Of a stretch of DNA of 7,724 bases, positions 1 to 5,355 are shown in pieces. The notes below the pieces were generated by a model. That model was not told where the DNA came from, searched no databases, and was given only the letters and a program-made list of their open reading frames with translations. The stretch is from Opitutia bacterium (GTDB lineage: Bacteria > Verrucomicrobiota > Verrucomicrobiia > Opitutales > Opitutaceae), in the NCBI GenBank assembly GCA_003157575.1, contig PMKA01000277.1, positions 374 to 8,097 on the forward strand, written 5' to 3'. The first letter of the stretch is position 1. Each line of letters opens with the position of its first letter. The position numbers and the translations under genes are program-made.

Positions 1-1282
1 CGAGGGCGGCGAGAGTGGTACATCTGATCCGTTGATCGGGCAGTGAGGCACGGGAGACGAGTGCGCAGGGAAGCTCCGGCGAAAGACCTTCCTGAAGCCA
101 CTGTTGCGCAAGCAGGCGCAGATCGCGGCCAGGCATGTAAACAATGCGGGTTGCGTCCTCAATCCGAGGCTGCGAAGATTGGCTGACCGGTTGCGACTGC
201 GCATGATGGCCGGTGGAGAAGACCACGCTTGAGGCGCAGTCGCGATCAGTGAGGGAGCAGCCAACCGCAGCGGCTGCGGCAAAGGCCGCGGTAATTCCGG
301 GGATGATCTCGAAGGGCACGCCGGCATTGGCGAGCGCGACGATCTCCTCAGCGGCGCGGCCAAAAAGAAGTGGGTCGCCGCCCTTGAGGCGGACTATGCT
401 CTGATGCGCGCGGGCGTGGTCGATCATCAGCGCATTGATTTCTTCTTGTGTGATGTTCTTGGTGCCGCATCGTTTTCCCACGTTGACGATTTCGGCAGAG
501 GGTGAGGCCAGTTCAAGAATCGCCGGCGGAACCAGATCGTCATGCAAGATGACATCGGCGGCTTGGATTAGGCGCAACGCCTTGACAGTGAGCAGTTCGG
601 GGTCACCGGGTCCTGCGCCAACCAGAGAAACTTTTCCCGTGGAAGCGCGGGAGTCTTCCTTATTTGCGCGCAACAGCGGTGCGCGAGCCATCTGGCGCGA
701 GGGGCAGGATTCGGATGCGCAGAGTTCGCGCTGCGCCAGTTGATGGAGCAGAAGCCGGCGCGGTTCGCCAGGGGAATGGGTTGTGAGAATCTCGCGGCGA
801 AGCCGGCCCAGGTTTTCAAGCCACGGACCGAGGTCGTCAGGCAATTGCTCATCGATCTCGCGGCGCAGACGCTGCGCAAAGGCAGGGCTTTCTCCGGCGG
901 TGGAGATGACGACTTGCAGGCTGCCGCGGCTGACCACTGAACCGAAAAAGAAGTCGCAGTTTGGAATGTCATCCACGCTGTTGCAAAGTATGCCCAGCTC
1001 GGTCGCCCGGTGATAGACGGCTGCGTTTACCTCGGGAGAATTCGTGGCAGCGATAACCAGAAAGCTGTCGTTGATGTCGGAGGGTTGAAACTCGCGCTGA
1101 AGCCATTCGAGCTTGCCGTCCTGCGCCAACTGCCGCAGTTCAGGGCGCGCTTGGGGCGCGACGACGCGGAGCGAAGATCCCGCCTCGAGCAGGCTGCGAA
1201 CCTTATCAAGCGCGACTTTACCCGCGCCGACAAGGAGGCAGCGGCGACCGTCGAGTTTGAGAAAGATCGGCAGAAGGGACAT
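1..1282 (-). CDS. cysG: Siroheme synthase CysG (precorrin-2 dehydrogenase / ferrochelatase fused to uroporphyrinogen-III C-methyltransferase), 3' end outside the window
   Basis: The protein converts uroporphyrinogen III to siroheme: two SAM-dependent methylations, NAD-dependent oxidation, then iron insertion. I read 427 codons with no stop up to the window edge; the gene should end about 15-20 codons further on. Residues 1-150 are the dehydrogenase/ferrochelatase half, with a Rossmann loop LLVGAGKVALDK (16-27) and the conserved NSVDDIPNCDFFF (101-113), which holds the candidate catalytic Asp. A linker of about 60 residues follows. From residue 217 the methyltransferase half shows VGAGPGDPELLT (221-232), RLKGGDPLLFGRAAEE (298-313), GITAAFAAAAAVG (329-341) and FSTGHH (355-360). 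The start at 1282 is fixed by AGGAGG at 1288-1293, five bases away. It follows the reductase stop by 18 bases, so the two are co-transcribed, and it supplies that enzyme's prosthetic group. The family assignment is firm; only the 3' end is unseen. Confidence 0.95.
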   Translation of the reverse strand, partial: MSLLPIFLKLDGRRCLLVGAGKVALDKVRSLLEAGSSLRVVAPQARPELRQLAQDGKLEWLQREFQPSDINDSFLVIAATNSPEVNAAVYHRATELGILCNSVDDIPNCDFFFGSVVSRGSLQVVISTAGESPAFAQRLRREIDEQLPDDLGPWLENLGRLRREILTTHSPGEPRRLLLHQLAQRELCASESCPSRQMARAPLLRANKEDSRASTGKVSLVGAGPGDPELLTVKALRLIQAADVILHDDLVPPAILELASPSAEIVNVGKRCGTKNITQEEINALMIDHARAHQSIVRLKGGDPLLFGRAAEEIVALANAGVPFEIIPGITAAFAAAAAVGCSLTDRDCASSVVFSTGHHAQSQPVSQSSQPRIEDATRIVYMPGRDLRLLAQQWLQEGLSPELPCALVSRASLPDQRIRCTTLAAL

Positions 1283-1300
1283 AACTTCCTCCTCAATCGG

Positions 1301-3004
1301 CTACTCCGTGGGCACACGTCCTGTGGGTGTATCGCGCTCAACGGCCGCCAACGCCTCGCCCGCCAGATAGGCGCGGAGTTCGTCGTTCGAGTGGCGGCTG
1401 AACCAAGCGCGCAGGTTCTCCTTGGACTCGTCATCGAGGGACTGGCGACTGGCAAGGTATTGGCGCAACAGGCGCGTGATGGCTTCGGGAACCAGCGATG
1501 CGGGACATCGATAGCCGACGGGCCGCGCGATTGCAGCATGCTGGCCCACCGCTCCACCGAGGCAGAAGTAATACGCGTCAACAAACTTACCTTCGAGCTT
1601 GATCTTCTTGCCCTCGATGCCGATGTCAGCGATCCAGTGCTGGCCGCAACTATTAGGGCAGCCTGTCACGTGGAGCTTGAGCTGCTGATCAAACTCGGGC
1701 AGCCGCTCTTCGAGTTCGTCTACCAGCCAACGGGTAAAACCCTTGGTCTCGGTGATGGCCAGCTTGCAGAACTCTGTGCCGGTGCAGGCGACTGCACCGC
1801 GCCAAAACGGCGAGCCGTCTATGTGGAAGCCTATCTGTTCCAGTTCGTGGGCTAGTTCCGCTGTCTTGCTGTTGGGTATATCGATGAACAGCAGGTTCTG
1901 CGAAACAGTTGTGCGTAGCGCTCCACTGCCGTAGTGCTCGGCGAGTGCAGCGGCGGCCTCCAACTGTTCGCCGGTCAGGCGGCCGCGCAATATCGAAGCT
2001 CCAACATAACTCAAGCCGGGGCGGCGCTGCGGATGAATTCCCACATGGTCGCGGAGAATGTCGCTGGGGATCAACTCCGGCGCGGCGGGCAGCAGTTTGA
2101 AGTCGAGGCGCGACTGAAGCTCGGCGAGAAAGCTCTCGGAGGTCCAGCCTTCTTTGAGAAAGAGGTGCTTGAGGCGCGCGCGGTCGCGGCTTTCGCGCAG
2201 GCCCTGCTGGTCGCGGAAGATTTCCGCAATGGTGCGCACTGTGTGTACGGCCTGCTCGGGGAGGAGGAAGGCATCAAGGCGCACGGCGAGGTGTGGATCG
2301 GCAGAGAGGCCTCCGCCCACGCGCAGCGAGTAGCCTACTTTCCCGTTATGCTTCACCGCCGTCAGGCCGATATCGTTGATCTCCGGATAAGTGCACCAGG
2401 AAGGGCAGCCGGTGACGGATATTTTGAATTTGCGCGGCAAGTTGTAAAACTTCGGGTTTGCCTTGAGCAGTTGCGAAATCTCGGCAGCGAGCGGCGAAGC
2501 ATCGATCAACTCATCGGCAGCCACGCCAGCCAACGGGCAACCCGTCACGTTGCGCACCACATCGCCGCAGGCCCCCTTGGGCGAGAGCCCAATTGCGGCG
2601 AGCGCATCTACGATTTCAGGGAGCGATTCGATGGTGAGCCAGTGGAGTTGGATATTCTGGCGGACGGTGATGTCGGCGAGGTTGCGTGCGTACTTTCGCG
2701 CCAATCCGCCAAGGCCACGAAGCTGGCTGGCGGAGACGATGCCGTTGGGAATACCGATGCGCATCATGAAAAAGTCGGAGGCTAGGCCCTCGCCGCTCTT
2801 GCCGCCGATGGCGCCCACGCCATCGCCTTGGGTGTAGATGCCCCACCATTTGAAGTAGGTGGAGGCCCACTCCGGGACGACGCTCGCGCGCCCCTGGCGA
2901 GCAAAGGCACGCACCTCGTCGAACGCCTCCCATGGGTTCTTTTCGCGCTTCAGACGCTCCGCGCGTTGAGCCTTGGTTTCTTTTTCTGAAATAGGATGAG
3001 CCAT
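1301..3004 (-). CDS. Ferredoxin-type nitrite/sulfite reductase (siroheme, 4Fe-4S), probably assimilatory sulfite reductase
   Basis: This 567-residue cytoplasmic enzyme reduces sulfite to sulfide (or nitrite to ammonia) by six electrons on coupled siroheme and 4Fe-4S centres. Two reductase half-repeats and two siroheme/4Fe-4S modules are visible. The cluster and siroheme ligands are C407-x5-C413 (CTGTEFC) and C449-x3-C453 (CPNSC). Substrate-site arginines are likely R82 (MMRIGIP) and R151 (RNVTGCP). The motif LPRKFK gives K192 and K194; Lys-x-Lys is the sulfite reductase pattern (E. coli CysI K215/K217), whereas spinach nitrite reductase has Lys-x-Asn, so sulfite is favoured. Family members are often annotated nirA or sirA; the length is close to that of Mycobacterium tuberculosis NirA. 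The start is ATG at 3004 with AGGGG at 3008-3012, unusually close. It is the first gene of an operon with cysG, behind a structured leader. The substrate remains inference. Confidence 0.93.
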   Translation of the reverse strand: MAHPISEKETKAQRAERLKREKNPWEAFDEVRAFARQGRASVVPEWASTYFKWWGIYTQGDGVGAIGGKSGEGLASDFFMMRIGIPNGIVSASQLRGLGGLARKYARNLADITVRQNIQLHWLTIESLPEIVDALAAIGLSPKGACGDVVRNVTGCPLAGVAADELIDASPLAAEISQLLKANPKFYNLPRKFKISVTGCPSWCTYPEINDIGLTAVKHNGKVGYSLRVGGGLSADPHLAVRLDAFLLPEQAVHTVRTIAEIFRDQQGLRESRDRARLKHLFLKEGWTSESFLAELQSRLDFKLLPAAPELIPSDILRDHVGIHPQRRPGLSYVGASILRGRLTGEQLEAAAALAEHYGSGALRTTVSQNLLFIDIPNSKTAELAHELEQIGFHIDGSPFWRGAVACTGTEFCKLAITETKGFTRWLVDELEERLPEFDQQLKLHVTGCPNSCGQHWIADIGIEGKKIKLEGKFVDAYYFCLGGAVGQHAAIARPVGYRCPASLVPEAITRLLRQYLASRQSLDDESKENLRAWFSRHSNDELRAYLAGEALAAVERDTPTGRVPTE

Positions 3005-3155
3005 TTTCCCCTTTTCGCAAAACTAGAAAGCCCGCGGCAGCTATCGCTGTATCGCGAGCTTCAGGAAATCCTTGGGGTTCTATTGGACTTTCAGACCCAC
3101 ATCACCTGCGCGCGCGAAGCAGCGTACAGCAGCGGCAACAGGGACAACCTTGCAT
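3005..3155 (-). promoter_or_regulatory. Structured 5' leader of the reductase-cysG operon, candidate attenuator or riboswitch
   Basis: About 150 bases lie between the predicted transcription start near 3155 and the ATG at 3004. The RNA can form a small hairpin with a GAA triloop (3085-3097) and, nearer the gene, a long stem-loop (3028-3061). Both are preserved in the second leader at 3314-3463. The conserved stretch begins at the GC-rich CGCGCGC near 3110 and runs to the long stem. I do not recognise a SAM, cobalamin, TPP, glycine, Moco or c-di-GMP riboswitch consensus in it. The ribosome binding site is outside the stem, which favours control of transcription over occlusion of translation. 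Structure was judged by eye; the ligand, if any, is unknown. Confidence 0.6.
3028..3061 (-). terminator. Terminator-like stem-loop in the reductase leader
   Basis: On the minus strand AAGCTCGCG (3061-3053) pairs over nine bases with CGCGGGCTT (3036-3028), one pair being U-G. Inside it CAGC and GCTG form a second four-base stem with a four-base loop. The 3' side runs directly into TTCTAGTTTT, a U-rich though interrupted tract. The stem ends about 23 bases before the start codon, so it could act as a conditional intrinsic terminator. The same stem, with U-G replaced by C-G, lies at 3407-3440 in the plus-strand leader. Confidence 0.6.
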
Positions 3156-3178
3156 AAAGTAATCATATGCAAAGTTGT
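3144..3178. promoter_or_regulatory. 35-bp palindromic operator candidate over the reductase promoter
   Basis: ACAACCTTGCATA and TATGCAAAGTTGT are inverted repeats matching at 12 of 13 positions across a 9-base spacer; the inner TTGCATA-N9-TATGCAA is perfect. The element covers the predicted -10 box (3162-3167) and the transcription start of the minus-strand operon, a position typical of a repressor site. A T-N11-A core of the kind bound by LysR-family regulators can be read in the centre, but that pattern is weak evidence. The equivalent position of the plus-strand promoter keeps only part of the symmetry. The binding protein is not in this window. Confidence 0.6.
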
Positions 3179-3191
3179 GGGGAAATAGCAA
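3162..3191 (-). promoter_or_regulatory. Predicted sigma-70 promoter of the reductase-cysG operon
   Basis: On the minus strand TTGCTA (3191-3186) and TATGAT (3167-3162) are separated by 18 bases; the -10 matches the consensus at five of six positions. The expected start is near 3155. The same box pair occurs in the duplicated plus-strand arm with a 17-base spacer, which supports both predictions. Confidence 0.6.
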
Positions 3192-3278
3192 TTCCCTGTT
3201 GCTGACAGAATGGCTAGCGAATTTCATGGGAACCTATTTCCGTTATGAGCGATTCATCTTGTAATGGAAAAGATAAAA

Positions 3279-3307
3279 TTGCTTTCCGCCCACCTTGCTG
3301 CTATGAT
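3279..3307 (+). promoter_or_regulatory. Predicted sigma-70 promoter of the rightward gene set
   Basis: TTGCTT (3279-3284) and TATGAT (3302-3307) stand 17 bases apart; the -10 matches five of six consensus positions. The expected start is near 3314. It is the duplicate of the reductase promoter. The surrounding palindrome is decayed, so control by the putative operator protein may be weaker here. Confidence 0.6.
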
Positions 3308-3313
3308 TTTTTT

Positions 3314-3463
3314 ATGCAGAGTCTATCCTGTTGTCGCTGGTGTTCTCCATTACGCGCGCACGGGTGACTTGGGTCCGAAGGCCCGAACGAAGTCCAAGGT
3401 TTCCTCAAGCCCGCGAAACAGCACCAGCTGCCGCGGGCTTCTTATATCCAGTGAAGAAGTAGA
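3314..3463 (+). promoter_or_regulatory. Second copy of the structured leader, upstream of the mini-ORF, membrane protein, exporter and reductase-TusA genes
   Basis: This copy of about 150 bases is the same length as the reductase leader. It holds the GAA-triloop hairpin at 3372-3384, where a C-G pair (3376-3380) replaces the U-A pair of the other copy and the neighbouring U-pyrimidine mismatch is retained. It also holds the long stem at 3407-3440. A four-base helix CTTG/CCAAG can enclose the triloop hairpin here but is imperfect in the other copy. Conservation of pairing beyond sequence suggests the RNA fold is under selection, or was when the copies diverged. Confidence 0.6.
3407..3440 (+). 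terminator. Terminator-like stem-loop in the plus-strand leader
   Basis: AAGCCCGCG (3407-3415) pairs perfectly with CGCGGGCTT (3432-3440), and CAGC/GCTG form an inner stem around ACCA. It is followed by CTTATAT, a poorer U tract than that of the other copy. The stem ends 23 bases before the ATG at 3464, as in the reductase leader. Confidence 0.55.
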
Positions 3464-3742
3464 ATGACTCAAACTAATCCCATCCACGAGATTCAAGCTC
3501 AACGAGCCGAGCGCGGCACGCCTGCCGGCCATGTGCTGGCGGCGGTCATCTGCTGCTTGCCCACCGAGCGTGACCTCACTCTGCTTGCGCAGGAATGGCT
3601 CGACCGGAGCCATCAGCAAGAGCATCTTTGCGCCCTCGTCTCCCGTGCCGCGCAACCCGGCCAACAGCTTCGATGTACCATGCTCGCCACCCACGGCGAC
3701 GCCGAAGCTGTACTCGCTCCCAGCCTGCTTATCGTTGGCTAG
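3464..3742 (+). CDS. Chimeric 92-residue mini-ORF: reductase N-terminus joined to the C-terminal remnant of siroheme synthase
   Basis: No complete enzyme domain is present. Residues 1-17 end in AQRAER and align without gaps to residues 1-17 of the reductase at 1301-3004. From about residue 30 the protein follows CysG residues 378-427: LPTERDLTLLAQEWL against MPGRDLRLLAQQWL, CALVSRAAQPGQQLRCTMLA against CALVSRASLPDQRIRCTTLA. It then ends in APSLLIVG, the usual end of a SUMT domain. Over 67 bases from the CALVSRA codons the DNA matches cysG at about 52. All SAM-binding motifs are missing, so it cannot be a methyltransferase. The start has only a weak GAAG ribosome site. The simplest reading is an in-frame deletion remnant of a duplicated reductase-cysG operon. 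Whether the open frame is still translated is unknown; it could act as a leader ORF. From its end to 3833 I see nothing further except the next gene's ribosome site. Confidence 0.75.
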   Translation: MTQTNPIHEIQAQRAERGTPAGHVLAAVICCLPTERDLTLLAQEWLDRSHQQEHLCALVSRAAQPGQQLRCTMLATHGDAEAVLAPSLLIVG

Positions 3743-3833
3743 GCCATTCGATAGATGAGTGCCAGAACTTATCTGTCCGAAGACGGCGTTTCGTCACAGT
3801 CTGAACTTCAAACTTATCTTTAGGAGAACAAAA

Positions 3834-3956
3834 ATGCCAGAACCCACTTCCGCCGCGCCCCGGCGCGGCATCTCGCTCGACGTTTATGCCGTCGCCCTCG
3901 CGCTCGTTCTCGCACTGCTCGTGCGCTTCAACCTGATTCCTCCCATCAAGTGGTGA
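3834..3956 (+). CDS. Small single-pass membrane protein (40 residues), unknown function
   Basis: I do not recognise the family. The start is ATG at 3834, chosen because AGGAG at 3822-3826 sits seven bases upstream; the frame is open from further upstream, but without a comparable site. The first 12 residues are polar and include Pro, Ala and two Arg (PRR). Residues 14-30 (SLDVYAVALALVLALLV) form one hydrophobic helix, followed by RFNLIPPIKW. The Arg pair before the helix suggests the N-terminus stays in the cytoplasm. It lies 164 bases before the YeiH-family transporter on the same strand, so a role as small accessory subunit of that transporter is plausible but only inferred from position and membrane nature. 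Confidence 0.7.
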   Translation: MPEPTSAAPRRGISLDVYAVALALVLALLVRFNLIPPIKW

Positions 3957-4023
3957 ACATTGTCCACTAAGTCATTCATGAGCCTCTTGACTGCTCGTTC
4001 ACAAAAGTCCCATGCTCCATCTT

Positions 4024-4050
4024 TTCGCCTTTTATCTCCGCTTTGGCGAA
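4024..4050 (+). other. Inverted repeat in the gap between the small membrane protein and the transporter
   Basis: TTCGCC (4024-4029) and GGCGAA (4045-4050) are exact inverted repeats around a 15-base loop. The 164-base gap (3957-4120) otherwise shows only the transporter's ribosome site. No T tract follows, so it is not a convincing terminator; it may be an RNA processing or stability element, or chance. Confidence 0.3.
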
Positions 4051-4120
4051 TAGGTGGGAAGCTAATAACTCAGCTAGCTCTCTAATTCAGCGCTTCGTAG
4101 CACCCAACAAGGAGATTGAA

Positions 4121-5218
4121 ATGGCTACTACAGTTCCATCGACCCATCAGGCCGGCGCCACCGGTCCACTCGGCCTTGGCCGACGCATCCTGGCTCTTAT
4201 CCCCGGCCTGCTGCTGCTGGCCGCCGTGGGATACACCGGTAAAATTATCGAGCAATCCACTGCCGCCTACACCAAGGCTCATCACATCACCTTTCCTAAC
4301 ATTGAATACGTCCTTTGGGCCATCGTCATCGGCCTGCTGATCGCAAATACCGTCGGCATTCCGCGCATCTTTCAGGCTGGCGTCGCTACCTACGAGTTCT
4401 GGCTCAAGGCCGGAATCGTCTTGCTCGGCGTACGTTTCCTGCTCGGAGACATCCTCCATCTCGGCGGCATCTCGCTGTTGCTGATCGCCGTTACACTCAC
4501 TCTCTCGCTCACCTTCATGCACCTTATCGGCCACGCGTTCAAGCTCAAGCCCAAGCTCACTTCGCTGTTGGCCATCGGCTCGGCCATCTGCGGCGTCTCG
4601 GCCATCATCGCCGCCAAGCCGTCCATTGACGCAGACGATGAGGACGCCTCCTACGCCATCGCTGCCATTCTTGCCCTCGGCGCCCTCTCGCTGTTCACCT
4701 TCCCGCTCATCGGCCACTTGCTCCACTTGAGTGATAAAGCTTACGGTCTCTGGGCCGGTCTTGCCGTGGACAACACGGCCGAAGCCACTGCCGCCGGTGC
4801 GCTCTACTCCGACGCCGCCGGCAAGGTCGCAGTCCTCGCCAAGACTTCGCGCAACGCCCTCATCGGCTTTGTTGTGCTGGCCTACGCCATCTACTGGGCG
4901 TCGCGCGGCCAGGCCCAGGTGGTCGGCAACAAGGCCGTATTCCTCTGGCAAAAATTTCCCAAGTTCGTTCTGGGATTCTTGCTCATCTCGCTGCTGGCAA
5001 CGCTCGGCATCTTCGCCAAGCCGCAACTGACAAGCCTGGCAAATCTCTCCCGCTGGGCCTTTCTGCTGACCTTCGCCGGGGTGGGCCTTCGCACCAGCTT
5101 CCGCGAACTCGGCAAGCAGGGCTGGCGTCCCCTTGCAGTCGGTGCCATCGGAGAGGTCTTCATCGCTCTGCTTACGCTCGGCCTGGTCTACGGCGCGGAC
5201 CTGTATCTGCATCTATAG
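4121..5218 (+). CDS. yeiH: YeiH-family (UPF0324, Cons_hypoth698) putative sulfate exporter transporter
   Basis: This is an inner-membrane protein of 365 residues, a normal family length, predicted to move sulfate or a related sulfur oxyanion out of the cell; the family's substrate is mostly inferred. ATG at 4121 is chosen over the in-frame TTG at 4043 because AAGGAG (4109-4114) lies six bases before it and the extra 26 residues are polar and atypical. Around ten hydrophobic segments are visible, roughly at 23-40, 62-82, 96-110, 115-137, 147-165, 176-200, 245-262, 281-298, 311-325 and 335-358. Family signatures are [15 protein letters not shown] (92-106), [19 protein letters not shown] (152-170), [16 protein letters not shown] (211-226) followed by [13 protein letters not shown] (237-249), and [10 protein letters not shown] (318-327). 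Its place before a sulfite reductase fusion supports a sulfur role, for example relieving sulfite or sulfate excess. Confidence 0.9.
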   Translation: MATTVPSTHQAGATGPLGLGRRILALIPGLLLLAAVGYTGKIIEQSTAAYTKAHHITFPNIEYVLWAIVIGLLIANTVGIPRIFQAGVATYEFWLKAGIVLLGVRFLLGDILHLGGISLLLIAVTLTLSLTFMHLIGHAFKLKPKLTSLLAIGSAICGVSAIIAAKPSIDADDEDASYAIAAILALGALSLFTFPLIGHLLHLSDKAYGLWAGLAVDNTAEATAAGALYSDAAGKVAVLAKTSRNALIGFVVLAYAIYWASRGQAQVVGNKAVFLWQKFPKFVLGFLLISLLATLGIFAKPQLTSLANLSRWAFLLTFAGVGLRTSFRELGKQGWRPLAVGAIGEVFIALLTLGLVYGADLYLHL

Positions 5219-5313
5219 AACAGTGAACGCGGAAAACGGCGGAAGTCGTTTGCAATTCACATCGAGTTTTCAAGGCACTCGAATCCACCTGTACTAGCAA
5301 AGCAGATAGAAGG

Positions 5314-5327
5314 CTCGATCCATCGAG
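5314..5327. promoter_or_regulatory. Short palindrome upstream of the reductase-TusA gene
   Basis: CTCGAT-CC-ATCGAG is a perfect 6-base inverted repeat, 28 bases before the start codon at 5356. The 137-base gap (5219-5355) shows no convincing terminator and no strong promoter, so read-through from the transporter gene is likely. The palindrome could be an operator or a small hairpin; a repeat this short may be chance. Confidence 0.3.
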
Positions 5328-5355
5328 ATTATCGAAAACGCGGAGGAGAATTCCC

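Larger units (their letters stand above)
2954..3194 (-). repeat. Left arm of an inverted duplication: promoter, leader and first 17 codons of the reductase gene
   Basis: Read on the minus strand, this stretch aligns over its whole length with 3277-3514 read on the plus strand. Shared landmarks in the same order are AATTGCT at the -35, TATGATT at the -10, TTTATGCA just after it, CCTGTTG and CGCTG in the early leader, CGCGCGCA, GGTGA, TGGGTC, CCAAGG, TTTCCT, the 15-base identical block AGCTGCCGCGGGCTT, then exactly 23 bases to the ATG, and the codons for AQRAER ending at codon 17. By hand, the 37 bases ending in GGGCTT match at 31 positions. This arm leads into the intact reductase gene. Confidence 0.88.
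3135..3202. repeat. Perfect 10-bp inverted repeat flanking the reductase promoter
   Basis: GCAACAGGGA at 3135-3144 and TCCCTGTTGC at 3193-3202 are exact reverse complements, 48 bases apart, one on each side of the -35/-10 region. A related TATCCTGTTGTCGCTG occurs in the plus-strand leader at 3325-3340. The pair could be operator half-sites bridged by looping, or a by-product of the local duplication. The centre of this pair differs from that of the 35-bp palindrome. Confidence 0.4.
3277..3514 (+). repeat. Right arm of the inverted duplication: promoter, leader and first 17 codons of the mini-ORF
   Basis: This is the plus-strand counterpart of 2954-3194. It keeps the promoter boxes, the leader hairpins, the spacing of 23 bases from the conserved GGGCTT to the ATG, and a 17-codon start ending in AQRAER. 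The first 51 coding bases match the reductase gene at 32 positions; the 20 bases covering most of the AQRAER codons match at 16. After codon 17 similarity to the reductase stops. About 80 bases (3195-3276) with no gene or clear signal separate the two arms. Confidence 0.88.

Noticed and set aside
1010..2785. Long plus-strand open frames (281 and 283 codons) opposite the reductase and cysG genes
   Set aside because: They lie antisense to well-supported genes, have no recognisable motifs or ribosome sites, and their length follows from the high GC content of the coding strand.
3150..3310. CRISPR array or insertion sequence as explanation for the repeats
   Set aside because: There are only two arms in opposite orientation, no regular spacers, no transposase and no target duplication; the shared sequence is a promoter, leader and gene start.
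3759..3833. Longer version of the small membrane protein starting at 3759
   Set aside because: No ribosome site; the added segment looks like translated untranslated sequence, whereas AGGAG at 3822 points to the ATG at 3834.
4043..4120. TTG start at 4043 extending the transporter by 26 residues
   Set aside because: No ribosome site precedes it, the added residues are polar and unlike the family, and AAGGAG sits at the right distance before ATG 4121.
4082..5212. 376-codon minus-strand open frame opposite the transporter
   Set aside because: Its Glu/Gly/Gln-rich composition is the antisense image of a hydrophobic GC-rich protein; no start context or family resemblance.
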